From DHVE2 group archaeon (GTDB lineage Archaea > Thermoplasmatota > Thermoplasmata > Thermoplasmatales > Aciduliprofundaceae): a DNA stretch of 64,000 bases. Positions 34,363-42,302 of this stretch are shown here, in pieces (within the stretch, counting starts at the first letter, position 1; every line of letters begins with the position of its first letter). A program made the translations under genes and the position numbers. Under the pieces are notes generated by a model. That model made no database searches. It was not told the DNA's origin and saw only the letters and a program-made list of their open reading frames with translations. The stretch is from the NCBI GenBank assembly GCA_026993785.1, contig JALWRZ010000010.1, positions 372,866-436,865 on the forward strand. The letters are read 5' to 3'.

Positions 34363-34840
34363 TCTTTTTGTGTACTTCCTCGTTGCGGTGCTTCTTATGC
34401 CCCTCGCATTTTTTACTGTTAGACTTTTTGTCCTTTTTCTTCTTCTTTTCTCTTTTATATATCTCCCGCTTCTCTTTTCCCTGCGGGATTACACGCCTCT
34501 GGAAAAGAGGGAGGAGAAGGAGGAACTCACCATCGGAGAGGACATAGCTCATTTTAGAGAAACTATAGACAAGGCTCTTCGGGGAAATCCCGTGGCCCAG
34601 AGGGATATAGAGCTTCGCCTTATAAACTCCGTGGTGGTGGCCCTCAGCATTCGCTACGATTTATCCGAATCTAAGATAAGAAGGAATCTGGAAAATGAGG
34701 ATTTCTTGAAAAAGTATGTGGGAGGCAGCAGGGCGAAAATGATAAGGGATATGTATATGCGCAGGCATGATCTAAAGCTTTCCATTCCAAGAGATAGATT
34801 TGTTAAGGAGCTGCGTGAAATTATGGAGGCGATGAAATGA
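34346..34840 (+). CDS. small membrane protein of the MoxR operon
   Basis: 164 residues with two N-terminal membrane spans (about 7-45) and a charged cytosolic domain of about 115 residues with helix-rich text (FRETIDKALRGNPVAQRDIELRL). I do not recognise a named family, though a protein of this shape commonly sits at this place in archaeal MoxR-DUF58 operons. It overlaps its neighbours on both sides (17 and 4 bases). Confidence 0.72.
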   Translation: MKWKNDLFVYFLVAVLLMPLAFFTVRLFVLFLLLFSFIYLPLLFSLRDYTPLEKREEKEELTIGEDIAHFRETIDKALRGNPVAQRDIELRLINSVVVALSIRYDLSESKIRRNLENEDFLKKYVGGSRAKMIRDMYMRRHDLKLSIPRDRFVKELREIMEAMK

Positions 34841-35766
34841 ACAAAATGGAGAAAATTATAGAAGAGGTGAAAAAAGTCATAGTGGGAAAGGAAGAGGTCC
34901 TAAGGCAGGTGCTCTATTCCATCCTGGCAGGCGGACATATACTTTTCGAGGACAACCCCGGTCTAGCAAAGACTTTGATAGCTAGATCCTTCGCCCATGT
35001 GCTTGGCTGCGAATTCAAGAGGGTTCAATTCACCCCGGATCTCATGCCCTCGGATATAACAGGCACCTACATATACGATAGGAAAACAGGAGATTTCAAG
35101 TTCTTCAAGGGTCCAGTATTCACAAATATACTGCTTGCGGATGAAATAAACAGAAGTCCGCCAAAAACTCAAGCTGCATTGCTGGAAGCGATGCAGGAAA
35201 AGCAGGTAACCATAGAAGGAGAGACCTACAAGCTTGAGGAACCTTTTGTGGTAATCGCCACACAGAATCCTATTGAATACGAAGGAACCTATCCTCTACC
35301 TGAAGCACAGCTTGATAGATTTCTGGTGAAGCTGCATATAGGCTATCCCGAAAAGGATGATGAGATAGAGATTCTAAGAAGAAGAATAATGTGGAGAAGA
35401 GACGAGATTCCCTTAAACAGGATCGCCACCAAGGAAGATATCCTTGAGATGAGAAAAAAGGTTGAGGATGTGTATGTGGACAAGGATATCCTGGATTACA
35501 TAGTGAGAATAGTGAGGGCTACACGAGCGCATTCTCAAGTTGAAGTAGGTGCAAGTCCCAGAGGTAGTCTTGCGCTTCTTAAACTCTCAAGAGCACGCGC
35601 CTTGGTCTATGGCCGAGATTATGTAATTCCTGACGACGTAAAGTTAACGGCAAGGATAGCGCTGGTGCACAGAATAATACTCAAACCTGAGCCGTGGATA
35701 AGAGGAGTAAGGCCAGAAGATGTTCTGGAGGATATACTTAAAAAATTGCCCGTGCCCAAGGTGTAG
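34837..35766 (+). CDS. MoxR-family AAA+ ATPase
   Basis: 309 residues. Walker A EDNPGLAKT at about 38-46, ILLADEINRSPPKTQAALLEAMQE as Walker B with the MoxR pre-sensor region, and FVVIATQNPIEYEGTYPLPEAQLDRF as sensor 1 and Arg finger. MoxR ATPases act as chaperones for assembling metalloenzyme or cell-envelope complexes and are nearly always paired with DUF58 proteins, as here. ATG at 34837 overlaps the previous stop; ATG at 34846 is also in frame. Confidence 0.93.
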   Translation: MNKMEKIIEEVKKVIVGKEEVLRQVLYSILAGGHILFEDNPGLAKTLIARSFAHVLGCEFKRVQFTPDLMPSDITGTYIYDRKTGDFKFFKGPVFTNILLADEINRSPPKTQAALLEAMQEKQVTIEGETYKLEEPFVVIATQNPIEYEGTYPLPEAQLDRFLVKLHIGYPEKDDEIEILRRRIMWRRDEIPLNRIATKEDILEMRKKVEDVYVDKDILDYIVRIVRATRAHSQVEVGASPRGSLALLKLSRARALVYGRDYVIPDDVKLTARIALVHRIILKPEPWIRGVRPEDVLEDILKKLPVPKV

Positions 35767-35768
35767 AG

Positions 35769-36953
35769 ATGCGCACATTGCAATACTATGCCTTCGTGAT
35801 CTACTTCGCACTCCTTCTGCTCCTGAGCTTTGTATTCCTCTCTCCCTTACCGGCATTTCTCTCCCTGCCGTTTCTTTGGCTTATAATATTCTCAGAGTTT
35901 AGGATAACCAAACCTGTAAAAGTTCAGAGGAGTTTTCCGGAAAAGAGATATGTCGAGGGGAACGTTGTGAAATTCCGGTATATGATTGAGGGCCACGGGT
36001 ATTATTTCATAAAAGACTCTGCCAATCAACTGCAGGGTTTCTGTAAAAACATTTGTGTGGAGAAGAGAGATCTTAGACTAAGAAAATTTGGAAAAATAGC
36101 ATTTCGAAAGATGGAAATATACTTTGAGGATTTTCTGGGACTATATGCCCACTATTCCCGCAAGAAGGACTCTGGGGAGATAAAAGTATATCCCAAGATA
36201 GAGTACATGAGAAAATTTCCCATAAAGCCCAGAAAGACAAGAACTCTTCTTGGAGATTATCCCTCAAAGAGAAAGGGACGTGGAATAGAGTTTATGGATA
36301 TAAGGGAGTATGAGCCCGGAGATGATATGCGCAGAATCAACTGGAAAGCCACCGCAAGGGCAGATAAACTTATGGTAAATGAGTATGAGAGTGAAAGAAC
36401 AGGAGACACTGTTATTCTGCTTGATGTGCGGCGCTTTTACAAGGGCTCTGAGGAGTACGAAAAAATTCTAAATGCTTCGGTTAGAGCTGCAGCTACCATA
36501 GCTACCTATCTATCCAGGACAAGAAGCAGAGTTGGCCTTGTAATCCTCGGACATAGCGTGGATTGGATATATCCCACCTACGGGAAGAGGGCCATGTACC
36601 TCATTCTTGACAGACTCCTTTATGTACGTACCAAGAGGATAAGCAGACTACCTTTCGATTACGGGAAGTTCATTGTCTCGCGTTTCTTCCCCCCAAATTC
36701 CTTCGTAATACTCATTTCTCCGCTCCTATCATGGGATATCGACGATGCCGTTGTGGAGCTCCTGGCCAAGAAGTACGACATTCTGGTTCTATCTCCCACG
36801 CTAATAGGGGATGAGAATGATCTGGCCACAGAGATACTGAGAATGGAAAGAGAGGTGCGACTGAGAAGGCTCAGGCTCTACGCCAGGGTAGTGGACTGGA
36901 ATATAAGATATCCCCTTACTTCAGTTCTTAAGGTACTGAGGGTGATGAGATGA
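35769..36953 (+). CDS. DUF58 protein (MoxR partner, VWA-like fold)
   Basis: 394 residues. Two N-terminal membrane spans are followed by a beta domain and the DUF58 core IREYEPGDDMRRINWKATARADKLMVNEYE (about residues 178-208), then a VWA-like domain with VILLDVR. It probably is the client-binding partner of the MoxR ATPase, whose stop lies 2 bases upstream. Confidence 0.9.
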   Translation: MRTLQYYAFVIYFALLLLLSFVFLSPLPAFLSLPFLWLIIFSEFRITKPVKVQRSFPEKRYVEGNVVKFRYMIEGHGYYFIKDSANQLQGFCKNICVEKRDLRLRKFGKIAFRKMEIYFEDFLGLYAHYSRKKDSGEIKVYPKIEYMRKFPIKPRKTRTLLGDYPSKRKGRGIEFMDIREYEPGDDMRRINWKATARADKLMVNEYESERTGDTVILLDVRRFYKGSEEYEKILNASVRAAATIATYLSRTRSRVGLVILGHSVDWIYPTYGKRAMYLILDRLLYVRTKRISRLPFDYGKFIVSRFFPPNSFVILISPLLSWDIDDAVVELLAKKYDILVLSPTLIGDENDLATEILRMEREVRLRRLRLYARVVDWNIRYPLTSVLKVLRVMR

Positions 36954-37447
36954 AAAGGAGTATATGGATCTCCCTGGGTATCTATTTCTTCCTCCTGCTT
37001 CTACTTTCATCCTATTCACTTCGCATATTCCTTCTCTCGGCCATGACAATTTCCATAGCAGTTCTACTTCTCATTCTATACCGCATAATAGAAAGCGAGA
37101 TCTTTTTTTACGCATACAATTTCACAGGCATCACAGCCCTGCTAATATCCCTGAAAAACTACAATCCTTATTCTTGGGTTACCTTAGGCGTCGCATACTC
37201 TGTCCTTTCCATATTGCTAATTCATCTTTATCTCTACCGGTTTTTTCAGAAGTTTGGAACCATAAAGAGAGAGACCTTGGCATATCTCCTCCTGGCAACG
37301 CTTCTCTCCTTCTTCTCAGTGCAGATATTCATGATGGGTTCCATAGGCTACGGGTTCTGGGGAGCTGTGGGATTGGGAGTTGCCATATTAATCCTTCTCT
37401 ATTTCCTAATCCAGCCTAAATCGAAGGAGAGCAGCGATTCCACCTAA
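36950..37447 (+). CDS. hydrophobic membrane protein of the MoxR operon
   Basis: 165 residues with about five membrane spans and no recognisable motif; it is the last gene of the operon and overlaps the DUF58 gene by 4 bases. The final 42 bases overlap the convergent pelA gene, the longest such overlap in the window. Confidence 0.68.
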   Translation: MKRSIWISLGIYFFLLLLLSSYSLRIFLLSAMTISIAVLLLILYRIIESEIFFYAYNFTGITALLISLKNYNPYSWVTLGVAYSVLSILLIHLYLYRFFQKFGTIKRETLAYLLLATLLSFFSVQIFMMGSIGYGFWGAVGLGVAILILLYFLIQPKSKESSDST

Positions 37448-38398
37448 GCTCTGAAGAATCTTTCCGGCCTCATGGGAGCTGCTTACGATATGCACCTCTG
37501 CTCCCGTTTTAGAGGCAAGTTCCAGGAGCTCGCGATATTTCCTGAAATCCCTATCGCTAACCAAAAGCTTATCCACCGCACCCAGATTCAGATATTTCTC
37601 AACCTCCTCTCTGCCGTAGGCATATAGTCCCTCCTTCTTTATCTCCTGGAGAAGGAGCTCAACGAGTTTCTCTTCTCTGGCCACACGATGTTCCTTCAGC
37701 AACTTATCCAGCACACCGGATTTTAGAACCTCATACACCCCACGCATATCACCATGGGATGCCTGTACCAGGATGTAATTGCCCAACTTTTCTCCTGCAA
37801 ATTCCACAAAGTTCTCCTTATAAAATCCCGGACCGAGGATAACAAGAGGATGTCCCTCTTCTCTGATTTCGCGAAGCGCATGGAGAATTTCCCCGAAGAA
37901 TTCCTCATCCTCATCACCCCTCTTTCTCAGGCTCAGTATTTCTTCTACACCATAGCTTCGGAGGACTGCAAGAGTTGCCAGACCATGCTCCAGACCAAGG
38001 AAATAAACTTGCGGTCTCATGGAACTTTCAATTGCCTCTTCCATGAGCCTTTTTTCCTCGTGACTCCAATCCTTTAGGATAGAGATTTCATCCCCGGGAG
38101 CCACATTGATGGATTGATGAGAGCCAAGGTAATCCTCCGGACCTCTCACTATTATGCCTTGTATTCTAAGCCTGTCTGAAAATTCTTGGAACTCTATTTT
38201 TTTGACTTCAATGCCCACCCTGATTTTCTTTCTTTCCACCTTTTTGGCCCTTTTCATATCCGAGGCTTGAGTATCCTTGCGGAATACAAACCCGAAGACA
38301 ATATCTCCAGGAGAAACTATGTTGCTTAGATACCACAGATCATCCAGGGTCTCTATTCTCAAGCTTATCTCTCCACCTTCTTTCTCTTCCACCTTCAT
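37406..38398 (-). CDS. pelA: mRNA surveillance protein Pelota
   Basis: 330 residues with the three Pelota domains: an N-terminal Sm-like fold (about 1-125, EDLWYLSN-like ETLDDLWYLSNIV), a central eRF1-like domain and a C-terminal L7Ae-like domain (VDKLLVSDRDFRKY). The GGQ motif of eRF1 is absent as expected. With an aEF1A/ABCE1 partner it rescues stalled ribosomes. It overlaps the upstream Mut7-C gene by 4 bases. Confidence 0.95.
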   Translation of the reverse strand: MKVEEKEGGEISLRIETLDDLWYLSNIVSPGDIVFGFVFRKDTQASDMKRAKKVERKKIRVGIEVKKIEFQEFSDRLRIQGIIVRGPEDYLGSHQSINVAPGDEISILKDWSHEEKRLMEEAIESSMRPQVYFLGLEHGLATLAVLRSYGVEEILSLRKRGDEDEEFFGEILHALREIREEGHPLVILGPGFYKENFVEFAGEKLGNYILVQASHGDMRGVYEVLKSGVLDKLLKEHRVAREEKLVELLLQEIKKEGLYAYGREEVEKYLNLGAVDKLLVSDRDFRKYRELLELASKTGAEVHIVSSSHEAGKILQSLGGIAALLRFRLD

Positions 38399-38847
38399 TT
38401 ATCTTCCTCCATGAGTCTCTTGAGCTTCTCCTCAATCTTCTTTGTATGTGTCCCGTACCAGTAGACACGGCCACAGGTTGGGCAAAGGTAGAATTCATTG
38501 GTATGCTCATATACGTATGGAGGAATCTTATCCTTAACCTTTTCCTTCTCCACCTTAATAAGGGGCGTATTACATATGGAGCAGCGGGATAGCATGTCCC
38601 TGTCATTTAGCTTGAATTTTTTTATAACGAATTTTAGCTGTTCTTCGTAATTATCGCTTTCCACATAAATCCCATTGCTTCTCCTGGCAAGCTCCCTGTC
38701 CCTGGTGAGCAGAATTCTTCCCTCCTTGCGGGCTATCTCCATAATTTCTTCATCGCTCATTTTTCCAGAGGGATAGTAGGTATCGTAGCCCAAGAAACGG
38801 AGATATTTGGCAAGCTTGCCCAGCATGTGATCTACGATGAATTTCAC
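38395..38847 (-). CDS. Mut7-C (DUF82) PIN-like RNase domain protein
   Basis: 150 residues. PIN-like N-terminus FIVDHMLGKLAKYLRFLGYDT with the first acidic residue, RILLTRDRELARR as the central motif, and a zinc ribbon C-x2-C...C-x2-C (CSICNTP, CPTCGRVYWYGTH). Probably an RNA nuclease; coupling to Pelota suggests mRNA quality control. The start codon is GTG at 38847, with a leaderless-type TATA (AAAAATATAAAA) about 25 bases upstream. Confidence 0.88.
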   Translation of the reverse strand: MKFIVDHMLGKLAKYLRFLGYDTYYPSGKMSDEEIMEIARKEGRILLTRDRELARRSNGIYVESDNYEEQLKFVIKKFKLNDRDMLSRCSICNTPLIKVEKEKVKDKIPPYVYEHTNEFYLCPTCGRVYWYGTHTKKIEEKLKRLMEEDK

Positions 38848-38886
38848 GACCCACCATGCATTTGCGCAATTTTATATTTTTCTGCC

Positions 38887-40215
38887 TCAAACTTTTACCT
38901 GCGCCCATTTGCCCCGGTGAAATTCCAGAAACATCCAGAGTCCCCTTACAAAGGTCTCCACGAACATGCCAAGCCATACGCCGAGAAGTCCTAACCCAAG
39001 AGGATAGGCAAAAAGAACCGCCAGGCCAAGCCTTATACCCATAAGTCCCGTTAAGTTGATAACCATAGGCATAGTGGTGTATCCTGCTCCCCTCATCCCT
39101 CCTGCAAGCGTGAAAAGAACACCCAGCGCAGGCTCAGTAAATCCCATCAGGAAAAGGTAAAGGGACGCCAGATGAATTATATTGACATCATCGGTAAATA
39201 TTGCCGCAAGATAATTGGGTATGAGGACCATCATACCTCCCGTTATTCCCATAAAAATAGCACACATCTTAGCAGCTTCTATCGCCGCTCTTCTAGCTTT
39301 ATCAGGGTTTCCCTCACCTAGATACTGCCCAACAAGGGTTGTTGCTGCGATGGAGAATCCAAATCCCGGCATGTAGGCAAGACTCTCTGCCTTCAATCCC
39401 ACCTGAAAGGATGCGTAGCCCAGAGAACCTGCAACGGCAATTATGAGAGCAGTATATATGAAGGATGTGAGGCTCCACATTCCACGCTCTACTCCAGCAG
39501 GAATTCCTATCTTGAAAAGCCTTATTACGGTATCCTTTCTCAATCTTGTGCGGGAAAGGAGAGAGGGTGCAACAGGAAGCTTGTGTTTTTTCTGGAGAAA
39601 AAGATAAAATATGCTACCAACAAGGTAGGAGGAGCCGGTGGCTATCCCCGCACCCATTACGCCCAGTTCAGGAAACCCAAAATGTCCGAATATCAGGATG
39701 TAATTCCAAACCACGTTCCAGGAGTTTGCAAGAAGATCAACGAGCATGGGTATTCTCGTGTTTCCTGCGGCACGGATAGAGGAGTGATACACCGCAAGAA
39801 ATACTGCAAAGGGATAAAAGAGAAAAACTCCCATGATGTATCTGTATGCCTGCTCCACCACACTCTTCTCAGCACCGAGAGCAACCGGTAAAGTCCAACC
39901 AAAGAAGATGGCAAAGAAGGCAATGGGAACCGCTATGAGGATTAGAAGCGTGTAGAGTTCCTCGAATATTCTTCTGGCCTCCTCATATTTTCTCTCTCCC
40001 CATCTTCGGGCTATAAGTGCAACACCTCCCGTGGTGATACCCATTATTAGAGGAAACATTAAAAAGTAGAGCATGCCACCGATTCCCACAGCACTCAGGC
40101 TTATCTGGGGCTCCTTGTAATGACCGAGCATTATGGTATCCACTATGTTTTGAAAGGTATAGAGAAGATTGGATACAACGGCAGGAAGAGCAAGAGAGAG
40201 CACAACCTTTCTCAT
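38887..40215 (-). CDS. MATE-family multidrug/cation efflux transporter
   Basis: 442 residues, about 12 membrane spans in two similar halves. LPAVVSNLLYTFQNIVDTIMLGHY is the characteristic N-terminal MATE segment and MGAGIATGSSYLVG and GLKAESLAYMPGFGFSIAATTLVGQYLG are later signatures. It probably exports organic cations with Na+ or H+. ATG at 40215 was chosen; GTG at 40221 is 2 codons longer. A TATA box GTTTATATAGGG sits about 25 bases upstream, so little or no leader. Confidence 0.93.
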   Translation of the reverse strand: MRKVVLSLALPAVVSNLLYTFQNIVDTIMLGHYKEPQISLSAVGIGGMLYFLMFPLIMGITTGGVALIARRWGERKYEEARRIFEELYTLLILIAVPIAFFAIFFGWTLPVALGAEKSVVEQAYRYIMGVFLFYPFAVFLAVYHSSIRAAGNTRIPMLVDLLANSWNVVWNYILIFGHFGFPELGVMGAGIATGSSYLVGSIFYLFLQKKHKLPVAPSLLSRTRLRKDTVIRLFKIGIPAGVERGMWSLTSFIYTALIIAVAGSLGYASFQVGLKAESLAYMPGFGFSIAATTLVGQYLGEGNPDKARRAAIEAAKMCAIFMGITGGMMVLIPNYLAAIFTDDVNIIHLASLYLFLMGFTEPALGVLFTLAGGMRGAGYTTMPMVINLTGLMGIRLGLAVLFAYPLGLGLLGVWLGMFVETFVRGLWMFLEFHRGKWAQVKV

Positions 40216-40265
40216 TTGCACAGAGGTGCAATGAAGACTCCCTATATAAACTTACGCCTCACAAA

Positions 40266-40276
40266 TTTGATATATC
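40266..40276 (+). promoter_or_regulatory. PiT transporter TATA box
   Basis: TTTGATATATC lies 16-26 bases before the ATG at 40292, about 20-30 bases from the divergent MATE promoter. Confidence 0.45.
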
Positions 40277-40291
40277 TAAACCCCTTTGAGT

Positions 40292-41227
40292 ATGAAAATG
40301 CTTGAGCTACTATATATAATCTTAGCTGCCATTCTGAGCTTTGTTATCGCTGCCAATAATTCCGCCAATAGTGTGGGCACTCTTTATGGTTCTGGAATAG
40401 CATCCTATAGGACTGCAGCCCTTTACTCTGGATTCTTCGTGCTACTCGGCGCGTTACTAGAGGGGGGCAAAATGGAGGGGGCCATTAGCGGTGGAATTGT
40501 CTATGGCATCCTCAATTTTCAGATGTCCTTGATTGTCCTCTTATCTACATTTCTTCTTATGCTTATCTTCACCTATTTCTCCATGCCTCTTTCCGCATCC
40601 CAGATAATGGTGGGCTCTGTTGTGGCCGTTGCCCTATGGTATAATTTCTCGCTTCACACAACCTTCCTTACTCTTATCTTCATTTCTTGGGTTCTCACGT
40701 TTATTGCCGCAATGGGAGTTGCGTATTTCCTCTATATGCTCCTTTCTTTCCTTACTCCGAAGCTAAGGATATTTTCCCTGAGCAGGTTTTACACGATATC
40801 TCTTTTCATAGGAAGCGCCTTCATTGCTTATACTCTTGGGGCAAATACTATTGGGCTCGTAGCGTCTCTTAAACTATCCGCGGGATCTCTGGGCCTTGCA
40901 GGAGTTGCGGCTTTACTGGGCACATATTTTCTGGGTAAGAAAACGGTAAAGACGGCAGGAAAGAAAATCGTTTCTTTAGATGCTCCCAGAGCCTTTGCTG
41001 CTCAGATATCTGGCGCGATTGTTGTGGAACTATTCACCCAGTTTCATATGCCCGTATCGATAACTCAAGCGATAATAGGCGGGATAATAGGCACCGCGCT
41101 TCTAAAGGGTTACAGGGAAATGCATATGAAGACACTCAGAAACCTAGCCATATCTTGGGTACTTGCACCACTTCTCTCCTTCGTATTCACATTTCTTCTT
41201 CTTACGCTTTCATCTTGGCTGTTATGA
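40292..41227 (+). CDS. PiT-family inorganic phosphate transporter
   Basis: 311 residues with about 10 membrane spans and two copies of the PiT repeat: AANNSANSVGTLYGSGIASYRTA near the N-terminus and SLDAPRAFAAQISGAIVVEL in the second half. Couples phosphate uptake to H+ or Na+. It converges on the DUF47 (PhoU-like) gene with 26 bases of overlap, the usual functional partner though in opposite orientation here. Confidence 0.92.
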   Translation: MKMLELLYIILAAILSFVIAANNSANSVGTLYGSGIASYRTAALYSGFFVLLGALLEGGKMEGAISGGIVYGILNFQMSLIVLLSTFLLMLIFTYFSMPLSASQIMVGSVVAVALWYNFSLHTTFLTLIFISWVLTFIAAMGVAYFLYMLLSFLTPKLRIFSLSRFYTISLFIGSAFIAYTLGANTIGLVASLKLSAGSLGLAGVAALLGTYFLGKKTVKTAGKKIVSLDAPRAFAAQISGAIVVELFTQFHMPVSITQAIIGGIIGTALLKGYREMHMKTLRNLAISWVLAPLLSFVFTFLLLTLSSWLL

Positions 41228-41858
41228 GAACTATCACGTCGGAGGCATCTTCAGCTTTATCGCTTATGGAATCTATCCAAAGTATAAGCTTCTCCAACTG
41301 CAAGAGGGATAGAATGTCCATCTTCCTTTCCTCGCCATACAACTTACGAAGGAGCTCAAGCTTTAGCTCATCCGCTCTGCTCTCATATTTTTCCACCTCA
41401 TGAGCCTTCTTAAGCGAGTCCCTATAATTCTCAAGAAGAGAAATGGCTGCGAGATAAAGAGTTTCCACACTCTTTTTTGTATACTCTAAATATTCACTAA
41501 TGGACGAGTCCCTCAAAAAATCTATGGCTTCCTGCGAAGGTCTCCTTAGGGTTAGTATCCTGCTGACTTGCTGTATCTTATCAATAACCTTATCTATCTC
41601 CTCCGAGAGATTTATGAATATCATTCTATCCGCTGGAAATAGAATCCCCTCTGAAAATAGATACTCATTCTTGCGTCTTAGCTCGTCTCCCTCTCTCTCC
41701 TTGGCATAAATTTCTTTCTCAATCTCTGTGATTCTCTCCCAATTTCCATCAAACAAGGCGTTTACCTGCTCAATGAAAAGCTTCATACACTCCAAAGCCA
41801 CCGAGAGATGCTTTTTATAATTCTCGATAATTTCCCTTTCCTTCTTAGATTTGAACAT
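41202..41858 (-). CDS. DUF47 (PhoU-like) phosphate transport regulator
   Basis: 218 residues, all helical, beginning MFKSKKEREIIENYKKH and containing EIEKEIYAKEREGDELRRKN, the metal-binding-type E-x3-D/E motifs of PhoU-like proteins. DUF47 proteins regulate PiT transporters. The ATG at 41858 lies 5 bases behind the 3' end of tRNA-Thr on the same strand. The frame continues upstream through the tRNA to 41918, but that is not protein. Confidence 0.88.
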   Translation of the reverse strand: MFKSKKEREIIENYKKHLSVALECMKLFIEQVNALFDGNWERITEIEKEIYAKEREGDELRRKNEYLFSEGILFPADRMIFINLSEEIDKVIDKIQQVSRILTLRRPSQEAIDFLRDSSISEYLEYTKKSVETLYLAAISLLENYRDSLKKAHEVEKYESRADELKLELLRKLYGEERKMDILSLLQLEKLILWIDSISDKAEDASDVIVLITAKMKA

Positions 41859-41863
41859 ATCAG

Positions 41864-41936
41864 AGCCACCGCCGGGAATCGAACCCGGGACCTCCACCTT
41901 ACCAAGGTGGCGCTCCACCGGCTGAGCTACGGTGGC
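41864..41936 (-). tRNA. tRNA-Thr (GGT)
   Basis: 73 bases on the minus strand: acceptor GCCACCG/CGGTGGC with discriminator U (usual for archaeal tRNA-Thr), D arm with AGCTCAGCCGG, anticodon stem around TTGGTAA (anticodon GGT), and T arm CCGGG-TTCGATT-CCCGG. A TATA-like TTTTTGTATT lies 23-32 bases upstream. No intron and no encoded CCA. Confidence 0.95.
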
Positions 41937-41974
41937 CTATTTGGCTGTATGATTTTCCAATACAAAAATCTTTC

Positions 41975-42248
41975 CTACCAAGGGGCTGACGCCCCCTTTC
42001 TAAACCCCCACGAAGGGGGTGAAACCCCCTTTCTAAACCCCCTAAAGATAATGGAGAGGGGTAAAGGGAAGAACGAGCATCGAGCAAAGCGAGTTGCGAG
42101 TCCGCCCTGAAAAGGGAAGGGGTTAGAGGGGGAAACGAGCATCTCAGATGCGAGCTTGCCCTCGGCAGAGGGCTAAACGAGCAATTCTGTAAAGAATTGC
42201 GAGCAAGCCCTGCGTAAGCAGGGCACGACGTAGGTGCCCCTTCGTACG
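41975..42248 (+). repeat. mosaic hairpin repeat, locus E (expanded: module 1 x2, modules 2 and 3 x3)
   Basis: The largest copy. Plus strand: CTACCA, module 1 (AGGGGC/GCCCCC) then a second module 1 (GGGGGT/ACCCCC, 42015-42029), the AAAGATAATGGAGAGGGG linker, then three rounds of module 2 and module 3. Module 2 hairpins are a decayed GCATC..GTTGC, GCATCT-c-AGATGC (42139-42151) and GCAATTC-tgtaaa-GAATTGC (42181-42200). Module 3 stems are CCCT-gaaa-AGGG, CCCTC-ggca-GAGGG and CCCTGC-gtaa-GCAGGG. It ends with GTAGGTGCCCCTTCGTACG and lacks module 4. This explains the 366-base gap before the glycyl radical enzyme gene. Confidence 0.85.
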
Positions 42249-42252
42249 AAAG

Positions 42253-42260
42253 GTTTATAT
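42253..42260 (+). promoter_or_regulatory. TATA box of the glycyl radical enzyme operon
   Basis: GTTTATAT, preceded by GAAAG, lies 4 bases after repeat locus E and about 43-50 bases before the start codon, leaving a leader of roughly 15-20 bases with AAGGAG at 42285-42290 as a ribosome-binding site. Confidence 0.55.
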
Positions 42261-42302
42261 TGGGGGATGAGATGAAATCCCTTCAAGGAGCGTCAATAAG
42301 AG

